A stretch of DNA of 64,000 nt from JAGHKQ01 sp041920565 (GCA_041920565.1 JBHGXS010000047.1:1-64000), one strand, 5' to 3'; counted from the first letter of the stretch, positions 33,214 through 41,838 are shown. Program-made: numbers and translations. The notes: a model not told the origin generated them from the letters alone.

Positions 33214-33725
33214 TAAAAATTTTTGGAGCAGTTTTCATTTTAGCAGCCACTACATGGGTAGGATTTGAATTTGCGAAAAAATTAAGTGACCGACCGCGGC
33301 AGCTTCGCCATCTAAAAGCAGCGCTGCAGTCGCTGGAAGCAGAAATCATGTACGGCCATACACCGTTAAGTGAAGCCGCAAGCCGATTGGCTAAACAAAT
33401 TCCGAAGCCGCTTTCTTGGTTATTTCAAAGTTTTCAAGCGCATTTAGAGCGCGGAGAAAAAACGGTGCGCGAAGCATGGAATAACAGTTTGGATGAAATA
33501 TGGAAAGTAACGGCTTTGAAGGATACAGAATATGAAATCCTGAAACAGTTCGGCGAAACACTTGGTCAGCATGACAGGGACTCGCAGCAAAAGCATATCC
33601 GATTGACCATCAATCATCTCGAAAGAGAAGAAAGCGAGGCAAAAGATATACAGCTGCGCTATGAAAAAATGATGAAAAGCCTTGGTGTTTTATCAGGCTT
33701 GCTTATTATCATTCTACTTCTGTAA
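33210..33725 (+). CDS. spoIIIAB: Stage III sporulation protein AB
   Basis: 171-residue protein with a membrane helix at each end (about 3-20 and 152-170) and a helical middle related to GspF/PilC platform proteins (SALQSLEAEIMYGHTPLSEA type). Part of the mother-cell side of the SpoIIIA channel. It overlaps spoIIIAA by four bases (ATGA), and AAAGGTGAG lies upstream inside that gene. Confidence 0.94.
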   Translation: MIKIFGAVFILAATTWVGFEFAKKLSDRPRQLRHLKAALQSLEAEIMYGHTPLSEAASRLAKQIPKPLSWLFQSFQAHLERGEKTVREAWNNSLDEIWKVTALKDTEYEILKQFGETLGQHDRDSQQKHIRLTINHLEREESEAKDIQLRYEKMMKSLGVLSGLLIIILLL

Positions 33726-33738
33726 GGAGTGAAACGGG

Positions 33739-33942
33739 ATGTCCATTGACGTAGGTTTAATTTTTCAAATTGCCGGAATCGGAATCATCTTAGCCTTTAT
33801 CCATACAGTACTAAAAGAATTAAAGAGGGAAGACATTGCGAATTGGGTCATTCTTGTCGGATTTGTCGTCATTTTGTTTCAAGTCGCTTTTCTTCTCAAT
33901 AATTTGTTCACAAAAATTAAAAGCGTGTTCTTGTTTCAATAA
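33739..33942 (+). CDS. spoIIIAC: Stage III sporulation protein AC
   Basis: 67-residue membrane protein with two helices (about 5-25 and 35-58), near the normal 68. AAGGAGTG precedes ATG 33739. One of the small membrane parts of the SpoIIIA channel; it resembles the N-terminal half of SpoIIIAD (IFQIAGIGIILAF versus ILQIVGLGLVATF). Confidence 0.95.
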   Translation: MSIDVGLIFQIAGIGIILAFIHTVLKELKREDIANWVILVGFVVILFQVAFLLNNLFTKIKSVFLFQ

Positions 33943-33956
33943 AGGAGGTCATCGTC

Positions 33957-34349
33957 ATCGAGATCTTACAAATTGTGGGGTTAGGACTTGTCGCCACCTT
34001 TTTGGCAGCGGTGTTAAATCAGCAAAAATCGAGCGTTGCATCCCTGTTTATCATCTTTGTCGGAAGCGTCATGTTTTTAATTTTAATTGATCAAATCAGC
34101 GCGGTATTAACGATGATTGAGCGCATTGCCAGCGAGGCAAAAGTAAACACGGTATATGTGGAAACATTGCTGAAAATTATTGGAATTGCCTACATCGCCG
34201 AATTTGGAGCGCAAATCACAAAGGATGCAGGGCAAGGTGCCATAGCTTCTAAGATTGAGCTGGCGGGTAAAATCCTTATTCTTGTGATGGCAATTCCGAT
34301 TTTGACTGTCGTAATTCAAACCATTCTTGGATTTTTGCCAAATTCATAA
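33957..34349 (+). CDS. spoIIIAD: Stage III sporulation protein AD, apparent ATC start
   Basis: 130 residues with helices near 6-22, 30-50, 75-90 and 105-128; LKIIGIAYIAEFGAQITKDAGQGAIASKIELAGKILILVMA is highly conserved. Family members begin with an I-x-Q-I-V-G-L-G block close to the start codon. Here AAAGGAGG (33941-33948) is followed eight bases later by ATC GAG ATC, with no ATG, GTG or TTG in reach; the first GTG (33975) is 26 bases from the site and would remove part of the first helix. I therefore place the start at ATC 33957. Confidence 0.88.
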   Translation: MEILQIVGLGLVATFLAAVLNQQKSSVASLFIIFVGSVMFLILIDQISAVLTMIERIASEAKVNTVYVETLLKIIGIAYIAEFGAQITKDAGQGAIASKIELAGKILILVMAIPILTVVIQTILGFLPNS

Positions 34350-34372
34350 ACAGATGCAAAAGGGGTGGGCAG

Positions 34373-35545
34373 ATGATACGTAAGACAAGCACCAAGATCT
34401 TCTTCTTTTTTCTTTTGTTTTGCTCTTTGCCACTTGTTGTACAAGCTTCTCCCCCGCAACAAAATATAGTGGACCAGCAGCTTGAGCAGTTAGGAGTCGA
34501 AGATATTAAGCGATATTGGGAAGACTTGGTGGCAAAGTACGGAGGATATCTTCCGGAAAGTCAAAAAGGGAGCTTTATGGAGTTTGTAAAAGGCGAGAAA
34601 CAAATTTCGCTGAAAGAATGGTTTGCCGGCTTGGTCAAGTTTTTGTTTCATGAGCTGATTGCCAATGGCAAGCTCCTCGGCACATTAATTTTGTTGACAG
34701 TTTTTAGTGCTCTATTGCAGTCGTTGCAATCGGCTTTCGATAAAAGCAACGTAGGGAAAATAGCGGATGCAGTTGTGTACATGGTATTGATGGTTTTTGC
34801 TTTAAACAGCTTTTACATTGCTACCACTTATGCAAGAGATGCAATTCAAACGATGATTGATTTTATTCTTGCGCTGCTGCCGATTATTCTGGCATTGATT
34901 GCGACTGCCGGTGGAGTGGTTTCCGTTTCTTTCTTCCATCCCATCACTATATTTTTAATGAATACAAGCGGAATGCTGATGAATTATATTGTATTGCCGC
35001 TTCTGTTTTTAGCTACTCTTCTCAGCATTGTAAGCACGATGAGCGAGCAATATAAAGTAACGAAATTGGCTAAGCTGTTGCAGAATGCCAGTGTTGGATT
35101 AATAGGTATTTTTCTCACTATTTTTCTAGGAGTCTTATCCGTTCAAGGAACTGCAACGGCTGTGGCAGATGGAATTGCGGTGAAAACGGCAAAATTTATT
35201 ACCGGCAACTTTATCCCTGTTGTCGGACGAATGTTTACAGATGCAGCCGATACAGTGTTGAGCGCTTCAGCCTTGCTGAAGAATACAGTAGGGATTGCGG
35301 GAATGATTATTTTGCTCTTAATTGTAGCGTTTCCAGCCATTCAAATTTTTTCTATCGCTCTTATTTATAAGTTTGCAGCAGCTGTTCTCCAGCCGATCGG
35401 AAGCAGCTCGGTTATCCAATGCATTGATATTATCGGAAAAAGCATCGTCTATGTCTTCGCCTGTCTGGCAATAGTTTCTCTTATGTTTTTCTTAAGCATC
35501 ACTATTATTATAGCTGCGGGAAACTTGACGCTGATGATGCGATAA
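34373..35545 (+). CDS. spoIIIAE: Stage III sporulation protein AE
   Basis: 390-residue polytopic membrane protein with a cleavable-looking signal peptide (residues 1-24, ending VQASPP) and about seven to eight membrane helices between 95 and 388. It is the large membrane component of the SpoIIIA channel and is related to transporter-like folds. AAGGGGTGG precedes ATG 34373. Length close to the B. subtilis protein. Confidence 0.95.
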   Translation: MIRKTSTKIFFFFLLFCSLPLVVQASPPQQNIVDQQLEQLGVEDIKRYWEDLVAKYGGYLPESQKGSFMEFVKGEKQISLKEWFAGLVKFLFHELIANGKLLGTLILLTVFSALLQSLQSAFDKSNVGKIADAVVYMVLMVFALNSFYIATTYARDAIQTMIDFILALLPIILALIATAGGVVSVSFFHPITIFLMNTSGMLMNYIVLPLLFLATLLSIVSTMSEQYKVTKLAKLLQNASVGLIGIFLTIFLGVLSVQGTATAVADGIAVKTAKFITGNFIPVVGRMFTDAADTVLSASALLKNTVGIAGMIILLLIVAFPAIQIFSIALIYKFAAAVLQPIGSSSVIQCIDIIGKSIVYVFACLAIVSLMFFLSITIIIAAGNLTLMMR

Positions 35546-35557
35546 GGGGGTGAAAAG

Positions 35558-36199
35558 ATGCAGTTTATTACAGAGTGGATTCACAACATTATCGTATTCA
35601 TTCTTTTAGCAACCGTTATCACTATGCTGCTCCCGAATTCCGGGCTGCAAAAATATGTGAAGTTTGTTGTCAGCCTGCTTCTTATCGTATTGATTTTAAA
35701 TCCTTTATTCAAATTGCTGCGCACTGACATTAATGAAGTCATTGCAAGTTTCAATGAAAAAGCTTACGTTGCGAACGGAAATATAGAAAATTTAATAGAT
35801 GTAAAGAAAAAAGAAATACAAGCCTCACAGCGTGCATATATTTTAAAACAGATGGCTGTCCAAATGGAAAAACAAGTAGCAGAAGGCTTAGACAAGGAAT
35901 ATGGCGTAACAGTGACAGATGTGAAGCTGACGGTGAAAGAAGGAAAGAAAGATGTTCAATCTGCTGAAGACCTTACCGGAGTGGCTGTTACAGTTGTTAA
36001 AGAAGAACCAAAACGATCAACAACGGTAGAAACAGTAAAAAAAGTAGATATAAACACCGATACGCCGTATCAATCTCGTTTGGATGACGAGACATCTTCG
36101 CATATTCAAAACTATCTTGCAAGAGAATGGCAGCTAGAAGAGAAAAAAATTAGTGTTGTAGTGGAAGGGGGGACAGGAAGAACGAATGAGCGACAATAA
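35558..36199 (+). CDS. spoIIIAF: Stage III sporulation protein AF
   Basis: 213 residues with two N-terminal membrane helices (about 8-26 and 33-52) and a soluble domain of the ring-building motif type (GVTVTDVKLTVKEG...VAVTVV). It faces the space between the forespore membranes. GGGGGTG precedes ATG 35558, and the end overlaps spoIIIAG by 14 bases. Confidence 0.94.
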   Translation: MQFITEWIHNIIVFILLATVITMLLPNSGLQKYVKFVVSLLLIVLILNPLFKLLRTDINEVIASFNEKAYVANGNIENLIDVKKKEIQASQRAYILKQMAVQMEKQVAEGLDKEYGVTVTDVKLTVKEGKKDVQSAEDLTGVAVTVVKEEPKRSTTVETVKKVDINTDTPYQSRLDDETSSHIQNYLAREWQLEEKKISVVVEGGTGRTNERQ

Positions 36200-36845
36200 A
36201 AAGGAATCCTTTTTCGGCAAGCTGTTTAACGGAAGCGAAGAAAACACAAAAGCTCGAAAAAAATTGACACCTAAGCTTGTGCTTACTCTGTTAGGATTAG
36301 GAATTTTGCTCATGCTCTCCAGCAATATGTTCACGCAAAAGAAATTAGAAGAAGCAACGATTCCCGTATTTAAAGAACAAGCAAATCAAACGGAACAAAA
36401 TGATGTTCCTACGTTTGCATCCAAGAGCAGCAGTTCTTCCGGAATTGAAAAATATGAAGAAAAATATGAACGACAACTAAAAGAAGCACTTGAAAATGTC
36501 ATGGGAGTAAAAGATGTAAATGTTATTGTCAACTTGGAATCTTCAGAATTAAAAGTAGTAGAAAAAGACAAGGTTACGCGTTCCCAGCGAACAGATGAAA
36601 CGGACCGCGAAGGGGGAAAGCGTAATGTGGAAGATCAATCGGTTGATGAAAAAACAGTGATTACTCGCAACGGCGACAAGGAAGCTCCAATTATCACAAA
36701 AATAGAAAAGCCGGATATTCGAGGCGTCCTGATTGTGGCAAAGGGAGCAGATAACATAAAAGTAAAAACAATGATTGTGGAAGCTGTTACAAGAATGCTT
36801 GGCGTTTCAAGCCATCGTGTAGCAGTATTGCCGAAGAAAAATTAA
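36186..36845 (+). CDS. spoIIIAG: Stage III sporulation protein AG
   Basis: 219 residues: a basic cytoplasmic start, one membrane helix (about 34-51) and a ring-building motif domain (residues 85-215; ENVMGVKDVNVIVNLESS, KPDIRGVLIVAKGADN, VSSHRVAVLP). Its orthologue forms a large 30-fold ring between the two forespore membranes. The long charged insert DETDREGGKRNVEDQS corresponds to the beta-triangle region of the ring. Confidence 0.95.
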   Translation: MSDNKKESFFGKLFNGSEENTKARKKLTPKLVLTLLGLGILLMLSSNMFTQKKLEEATIPVFKEQANQTEQNDVPTFASKSSSSSGIEKYEEKYERQLKEALENVMGVKDVNVIVNLESSELKVVEKDKVTRSQRTDETDREGGKRNVEDQSVDEKTVITRNGDKEAPIITKIEKPDIRGVLIVAKGADNIKVKTMIVEAVTRMLGVSSHRVAVLPKKN

Positions 36846-36859
36846 GGAGGAGAAGAAAA

Positions 36860-37417
36860 TTGGTGAAAAAACAAACAGTTTGGCTATTGACAATGCTTAG
36901 TTTGGTAGTGGTATTATCAGTTTATTATGTCACAACTCCGGACAGTCCTCAAACGAATATGGTAACGAATACGGCTCTGCAAAACAAAGATGGCAAAGAA
37001 GCGACGAAGGAAAAGGGCGCTTCTGAAAAAAGTGTCAACCAGCAAAAAGAAACAGCAGCCGGGTCTGAGGATGATTATTTTGCACAACTTCGTTTAGATC
37101 TTGAAGAAAAAAGAGATGAAATGAAAGAGAGATTGCAAGACGTTATGGGAGCTGCAGACGTATCCGCTGAGCAAAAAAATGAAGCCTACGATGAATTGCA
37201 AAAATTAGACAATATTGAAGCGAAAGAAGCTGTGTTAGAAACATTGATTAAATCTGAAGGCTATAAGGATGCTCTTGTTCGTGCAGACGGTGAGGAAGTT
37301 CGCATCACGGTAAAAGCAGAAAAGTCATCTCCAAAACAAGCAAACAAAATTATCCAGCTTGTAAGAGGAGAATTAGGTACTAAGAAAGTAGCGGTACAAT
37401 TTGAACCTGTAAAATAA
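36860..37417 (+). CDS. spoIIIAH: Stage III sporulation protein AH
   Basis: 185 residues: one membrane helix (about 7-25), a Lys/Glu-rich linker and a YscJ/FliF-like domain (about 85-185) that binds forespore SpoIIQ. TTG 36860 follows AAGGAGGAG and gives MVKKQTVWLLTM, like the MLKKQTVWLLTM start of B. subtilis. Last gene of the operon, followed by a terminator. Confidence 0.95.
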   Translation: MVKKQTVWLLTMLSLVVVLSVYYVTTPDSPQTNMVTNTALQNKDGKEATKEKGASEKSVNQQKETAAGSEDDYFAQLRLDLEEKRDEMKERLQDVMGAADVSAEQKNEAYDELQKLDNIEAKEAVLETLIKSEGYKDALVRADGEEVRITVKAEKSSPKQANKIIQLVRGELGTKKVAVQFEPVK

Positions 37418-37422
37418 TAATG

Positions 37423-37455
37423 AAAAGCTATCGGGTGCTGCTCGATAGCTTTTTT
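37423..37455 (+). terminator. Terminator of the spoIIIA operon
   Basis: AAAAGCTATCG and CGATAGCTTTT form an 11 base-pair stem followed by T residues. Confidence 0.9.
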
Positions 37456-37466
37456 GTTTTGAAAAG

Positions 37467-37509
37467 ATAAGAAAGTATAAAAAATAAAAATTGTACTATA
37501 CTTTCTTAT
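37467..37509. repeat. Long perfect inverted repeat upstream of accB
   Basis: ATAAGAAAGTATA (37467-37479) and TATACTTTCTTAT (37497-37509) are perfect 13-base complements separated by 17 AT-rich bases. No T-tract follows, so it is not an ordinary terminator. Confidence 0.55.
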
Positions 37510-37630
37510 GAGATTCCGAATATAACCATATCATTGTTAATTATAGAAACAGTGAATAAATCGTAAAATGGTAATTTTTAACGGATTATATATGGAGTAT
37601 GGATTTATACTATTTCCTTATAAAGTGGTC

Positions 37631-37673
37631 TTGCCAATTTTACATATAACTTGCTATTATTACTAGGTAGTAA
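37631..37673 (+). promoter_or_regulatory. accBC promoter with adjoining palindromic operator
   Basis: -35 TTGCCA (37631-37636) and -10 TATTAT (37655-37660) are 18 bases apart. The palindrome TTACTA-GG-TAGTAA (37660-37673) starts on the last base of the -10 and covers the start point. It is FapR-like in position and partly in sequence. Confidence 0.55.
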
Positions 37674-37797
37674 AATTTAATAACAAGTAACGGCTGTATT
37701 ATAATGGAAATGCAAATAAGATTGCAAAAATTATTGAAATTTTACGAATTATTATCGTAAGATGAAGGTATAACCAACGAAATGGGAGTGGATAAGC

Positions 37798-38280
37798 ATG
37801 TTCAAAATTCAAGAAGTTCGTGAATTAATTAAACTAATTGATAACTCAAATATTGATGAATTCGAATACGTAAACGATGGCGCAACAATCCGCATGAAAA
37901 AGCAAGCAAATACAGTTGTTACATATCAAGAAGCTCCTAAGCAAGCAGTGGCGGTGCCTGCGGCTGTTGAGGAAAAGGTTGCAGCGCCGGTTGCAGTAAG
38001 CGCTCCTCAACCAACAGAGGCTCCAAAAAAAGAAGAAGATGTCAATCTTAAAAAGATCACTTCTCCGATGGTAGGAACATTCTATTCATCCCCATCACCG
38101 GATGCAGCTCCATATGTAAACGTAGGAGATCGTGTAAATGAGGATACAGTGGTTTGTATCGTAGAAGCAATGAAATTATTTAATGAAATTGAAGCGGAAG
38201 TGAGCGGCGAAATTGTAGAAGTACTTGTGAAAAATGGACAGCTTGTCGAGTACGGTCAGCCATTATTCCTTGTACGATAA
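37798..38280 (+). CDS. accB: Biotin carboxyl carrier protein of acetyl-CoA carboxylase
   Basis: 160 residues. The C-terminal biotinyl domain (about 85-160) has the biotin-accepting K126 in VEAMKLFNEIEAEVSG, joined by an Ala/Pro-rich linker (50-80) to a short N-terminal part that contacts AccC. It carries carboxyl groups for malonyl-CoA synthesis. Start at ATG 37798; 72-base gap to accC. Confidence 0.96.
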   Translation: MFKIQEVRELIKLIDNSNIDEFEYVNDGATIRMKKQANTVVTYQEAPKQAVAVPAAVEEKVAAPVAVSAPQPTEAPKKEEDVNLKKITSPMVGTFYSSPSPDAAPYVNVGDRVNEDTVVCIVEAMKLFNEIEAEVSGEIVEVLVKNGQLVEYGQPLFLVR

Positions 38281-38352
38281 ATGCTCGCCCGACAACTGAG
38301 GCTGTTGCATGCCCCAGTTATCTCTATAAAAGCATAATAAGGGGTTATGTAT

Positions 38353-39705
38353 ATGATAAAAAAAGTATTGATTGCAAACCGAGGAGAAATTGCTGTCCGA
38401 ATCATCCGTGCCTGCAAAGAAATGAACATTGAAACGGTTGCTATTTATTCAGAAGCGGACAAAGAAGCGCTGCATGTGCAGTTGGCGGATGAAGCTTATT
38501 GTGTAGGACCTACTTTGTCCAAGGAAAGCTATTTAAATTTAACTAATATTATCAGCGTTGCTAAGCTCACCGGTTGTGATGCCATTCATCCGGGATATGG
38601 ATTTTTGGCGGAAAATGCAGATTTTGCAGAGCTATGCCGTGAATGTAACATCATTTTTATCGGTCCAAGTCCGGAAGCCATTTCAAAAATGGGTACAAAA
38701 GACGTGGCTCGTGATACAATGAAAGAAGCAGGGGTTCCGATTGTTCCCGGTTCTCAAGGTATTATTAAAAGTACAGAAGAAGCCATCGAGCTTGCGCGTA
38801 AGATGGGGTATCCTGTTATCATTAAAGCAACTGCAGGAGGCGGGGGGAAAGGCATTCGCGTAGCGCATTCCGAGCAAGAGCTTGTAAAAGGGATTCAAAT
38901 AACTCAGCAAGAAGCAAGCACGGCGTTTGGAAATCCGGGGGTATATATCGAAAAGTATATACAAGATTTTCGTCATGTAGAAATTCAAGTTATGGCTGAT
39001 ACCCACGGAAATGTTATTCATTTAGGGGAACGTGATTGTACGATTCAAAGACGATTGCAAAAACTGTTGGAAGAAACGCCATCACCGGCTTTAGATGCTT
39101 CCATCCGTGAGCAAATGGGACAAGCGGCGGTTAAAGCTGCGCAGGCAGTAAACTATACAGGTGCAGGAACAGTTGAGTTTATTTACGAATACAAAGAGAA
39201 AAAGTTTTATTTCATGGAAATGAATACGAGAATTCAAGTAGAGCATCCTGTTACTGAGATGGTGACGGGTGTGGACTTAATTAAAGAGCAAATTCGTGTT
39301 GCATCAGGTGAAAAGCTTTCCCTCACGCAGGAAGAGGTCCAGTTTAACGGTTGGGCAATCGAGTGCCGAATTAATGCCGAGAACCCTGCAAAGAATTTTA
39401 TGCCGTCTCCCGGAAAGATTCAAATGTATTTGCCGCCGGGCGGATTTGGCGTTCGTGTCGACTCTGCTGTATATCCGGGCTACACAATCCCTCCGTATTA
39501 TGATTCCATGATTGCTAAGCTGATTACCTATGGAAAAACGAGGGAAGAAGCAATTGCGAAAATGAAGCGGGCATTAAGTGAATTTGTCATCGAAGGCGTA
39601 CATACGACAATCCCGTTCCATTTGCAGTTGCTTGAGCATCCGGACTTTGTAAAAGGAGATTTCAATACGAAATTTTTAGAACAGCATGAGCTTGTGACAC
39701 AATAA
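38353..39705 (+). CDS. accC: Biotin carboxylase subunit of acetyl-CoA carboxylase
   Basis: 450-residue ATP-grasp enzyme that carboxylates biotin on AccB. Visible motifs: KVLIANRGEIAVRI at the start, the glycine-rich lid KATAGGGGKGIRVAH, EKYIQDFRHVEIQVMAD and the active-site MEMNTRIQVEHPVTE. ATG 38353 has AAGGGG eight bases upstream and gives the standard length; an in-frame ATG at 38347 is too close. Confidence 0.97.
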   Translation: MIKKVLIANRGEIAVRIIRACKEMNIETVAIYSEADKEALHVQLADEAYCVGPTLSKESYLNLTNIISVAKLTGCDAIHPGYGFLAENADFAELCRECNIIFIGPSPEAISKMGTKDVARDTMKEAGVPIVPGSQGIIKSTEEAIELARKMGYPVIIKATAGGGGKGIRVAHSEQELVKGIQITQQEASTAFGNPGVYIEKYIQDFRHVEIQVMADTHGNVIHLGERDCTIQRRLQKLLEETPSPALDASIREQMGQAAVKAAQAVNYTGAGTVEFIYEYKEKKFYFMEMNTRIQVEHPVTEMVTGVDLIKEQIRVASGEKLSLTQEEVQFNGWAIECRINAENPAKNFMPSPGKIQMYLPPGGFGVRVDSAVYPGYTIPPYYDSMIAKLITYGKTREEAIAKMKRALSEFVIEGVHTTIPFHLQLLEHPDFVKGDFNTKFLEQHELVTQ

Positions 39706-39725
39706 TTTATAAAGGAGGCATAAGC

Positions 39726-40121
39726 ATGGCTGAAAATATGTTGGATATGGGTCAAGAAACAACGCTTGGAAAAGTGGAAATTGCTCCTGAAGTAATTGAG
39801 GTAATTGCGGGCATTGCTTCTACAGAAGTGGAAGGCGTAGCTGCAATGCGCGGTAACTTTGCTACAGGCGTGGTTGAAAAGCTAGGCAAGAAAAACCACG
39901 GAAAAGGTGTAAAAGTAGAGCTGACAAATGACGGCATTATCGTTGACATTTACGTTCTTATGTACTTCGGAGTTTCTATCCCTGTTGTCGCTCAAAAAAT
40001 TCAAGATAACATCCGTCAAGCATTGCTTACAATGACAGGGCTGGAATTAAAAGAAGTGAACGTGCATGTTGTGGGAGTAACATTCGAATCTCCAAAAACA
40101 GAAATCGAACCGACATTATAA
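39726..40121 (+). CDS. yqhY: Asp23/Gls24 family protein YqhY
   Basis: 131-residue Asp23/Gls24 protein. IAPEVIEVIAGIASTEVEGVAAM and the mixed beta segment VKVELTNDGIIVDIYVLMYFGVSIPVVA are typical. In B. subtilis loss of YqhY upsets acetyl-CoA carboxylase activity, which fits its position directly after accBC here. AAAGGAGG precedes ATG 39726. Confidence 0.94.
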   Translation: MAENMLDMGQETTLGKVEIAPEVIEVIAGIASTEVEGVAAMRGNFATGVVEKLGKKNHGKGVKVELTNDGIIVDIYVLMYFGVSIPVVAQKIQDNIRQALLTMTGLELKEVNVHVVGVTFESPKTEIEPTL

Positions 40122-40124
40122 TGT

Positions 40125-40158
40125 AAAAAAGCCAAAGGAAAAGCCCTTTGGCTTTTTT
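40125..40158 (+). terminator. Terminator of accBC-yqhY
   Basis: AAAAAAGCCAAAGG and CCTTTGGCTTTTTT form a 14 base-pair stem with a six-base loop. Confidence 0.92.
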
Positions 40159-40366
40159 ATTTTCTTTCGTAATGGCTCGAAATTCCATTTTCCTTCCTCC
40201 AATCTATGAAATTAAACAACCATAGTATTTAAAATGAAATCGAACGGTGCACATATTGATAGAATATTCCATAAAATCCGTACATTATGGTATCATATAG
40301 AACTTGAAGTTAACTTTTTTCTGTTTTTCTGTCGCGTAAAACGTGTAAGAAACGAAAAAAGTATGG

Positions 40367-40372
40367 TATTAT
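40367..40372 (+). promoter_or_regulatory. Extended -10 promoter of the nusB operon
   Basis: TATTAT at 40367-40372 is preceded by TG plus one base, an extended -10. The -35 region is poor. Transcription would start near 40379, giving a leader of about 168 bases. Confidence 0.45.
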
Positions 40373-40406
40373 CATTGTATTCCATATTCGGAACAGCTTC
40401 TTAAAA

Positions 40407-40490
40407 GCTAAGGAGATTAACGTATACGTCTCTTAGCGTCAGTTGATTTCCTGTTTAGAGCAGCTGGGGTTTACCCACAGTTGCAACAGG
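40407..40490 (+). ncRNA. Structured leader RNA upstream of nusB
   Basis: Hairpin 1: GCTAAGGAGA (40407-40416) with TCTCTTAGC (40429-40437). Hairpin 2: CCTGTT (40450-40455) with AACAGG (40485-40490), inside it GCAGCTG with CAGTTGC and a GGG-TTTA-CCC tip. No T-tract follows either, so control, if any, would be by translation or RNA stability. I could not match it to a known riboswitch class. Confidence 0.5.
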
Positions 40491-40546
40491 ATAAATTATG
40501 ATTGTAAAACTATACTATAAAAAAGAGGTAATAAAGGAGAATGGAA

Positions 40547-40945
40547 ATGAAGCGCAGGACGGCGAGAGAAAAAGCGATGCAGGCACTGTATCAAATGGAT
40601 ATAAGCGGAGATATCGATCCAAAGGTCGCGATTGAAAATACGCTAGAAGAAGGCGAAACAAGCAGCGACTTCTTAGAAGCTCTTGTATTAGGATGTATGG
40701 AGCATAAGGATGAATTGGATGCTCTTATCAGCCAGCATTTAGAAAACTGGAAGCTTGAGCGTGTCGGTACGGTTGACCGTAATATTTTGCGCGTAGCTGT
40801 ATACGAAATGAAATATATGAATGATATCCCTGAAAATGTAACGATGAATGAAGCAATTGAAATTGCCAAGGTTTTTGGAGATGAAGAATCAAAACGTTTC
40901 ATCAATGGAGTTTTGTCAAAGATAAAGCAATCCATTCAAAAATAA
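40547..40945 (+). CDS. nusB: Transcription antitermination factor NusB
   Basis: 132-residue all-helical RNA-binding protein which, with NusE/S10, binds boxA in rRNA leader transcripts. RRTAREKAMQALYQMD at the N-terminus is the arginine-rich boxA-contact helix; RFINGVLSKI closes the fold. ATG 40547 has AAAGGAG seven bases upstream; the ATG at 40541 is next to the site. First gene of nusB-folD-xseA-xseB-ispA, preceded by a long structured leader. Confidence 0.95.
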   Translation: MKRRTAREKAMQALYQMDISGDIDPKVAIENTLEEGETSSDFLEALVLGCMEHKDELDALISQHLENWKLERVGTVDRNILRVAVYEMKYMNDIPENVTMNEAIEIAKVFGDEESKRFINGVLSKIKQSIQK

Positions 40946-40974
40946 AAGATATAGTTTGACAGGGGGAATATGCA

Positions 40975-41838
40975 ATGGCAGCAGAATTAATTAAAGGTAT
41001 GGAAATCGCACAGCAAAAACGTTCAGAACTAAAAGAAAAAGTCAGTAAATTAAAAGAGCAGGACATCATTCCTGGTCTTGCTGTTATTTTAGTTGGAAAC
41101 GACCCGGCTTCCCGTTCTTACGTAAAAGGAAAGGAAAAGGGATGTGAGGAAGTAGGGATTTATTCCGAGTTGATCGAGCTTCCTGAAACGATTACACAAG
41201 AGCAATTACTTGAAGAAATTGACCGCTTAAACCATGATGATAAAATTCACGGTATTTTAGTTCAATTACCGCTGCCAAAGCATATCGATGAGAATGCTGT
41301 TATTGAAAGCATCTCTCCGGAAAAGGACGTAGACGGATTTCATCCGATCAGCGTCGGAAAAATGATGACAGGTCAAGACACTTTCCTTCCGTGCACCCCG
41401 CATGGCATTATTGAATTAGTGAAGGCAAAAAATATTGACATTCGCGGAAAGCATGTTGTTGTGATTGGAAGAAGCAACATTGTCGGCAAACCTGTCGGAC
41501 AATTATTTTTGAATGAGGATGCGACTGTTACATATTGTCATTCCAAAACGAAAAGCTTACGGGACATCGCTAAATTGGCTGATATTTTAGTCGTGGCAAT
41601 CGGACGGGCTAAATTTGTAACAGCCGATTATGTGAAAGAAGGGGCAGTTGTCATCGACGTAGGGGTAAACCGCTTGGAGACAGGAAAGCTTTGCGGGGAT
41701 GTTGATTTTGATGAAGTGCAAAAGGTGGCAAGTTACATTACTCCTGTTCCGAAAGGAGTAGGACCGATGACGATAACCATGCTTCTCCACAATACGGTAG
41801 TATCTGCCGAACGTAAGAAAGTGCTTTGCACAAAATAA
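40975..41838 (+). CDS. folD: Methylenetetrahydrofolate dehydrogenase/cyclohydrolase FolD
   Basis: 287-residue bifunctional enzyme that interconverts 5,10-methylene- and 10-formyl-tetrahydrofolate. Motifs: the Y-x-x-x-K catalytic pair in SRSYVKGKEKGCEEVG, ILVQLPLPKHIDE, PEKDVDGFHPISVG and the NADP-binding VIGRSNIVGKPVG. AGGGGG precedes ATG 40975. It uses the methylene-folate made by the glycine cleavage enzymes encoded at 12.6-16.5 kb. Confidence 0.96.
   Translation: MAAELIKGMEIAQQKRSELKEKVSKLKEQDIIPGLAVILVGNDPASRSYVKGKEKGCEEVGIYSELIELPETITQEQLLEEIDRLNHDDKIHGILVQLPLPKHIDENAVIESISPEKDVDGFHPISVGKMMTGQDTFLPCTPHGIIELVKAKNIDIRGKHVVVIGRSNIVGKPVGQLFLNEDATVTYCHSKTKSLRDIAKLADILVVAIGRAKFVTADYVKEGAVVIDVGVNRLETGKLCGDVDFDEVQKVASYITPVPKGVGPMTITMLLHNTVVSAERKKVLCTK

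Noticed and set aside
40450..40470. CTGCTCTAAACA on the minus strand resembling a boxA site in the nusB leader
   Set aside because: It is on the wrong strand for the nusB transcript and only an approximate match.
40379..40546. THF riboswitch before nusB-folD
   Set aside because: The conserved THF-I and THF-II blocks I know are not present; the hairpins look different.
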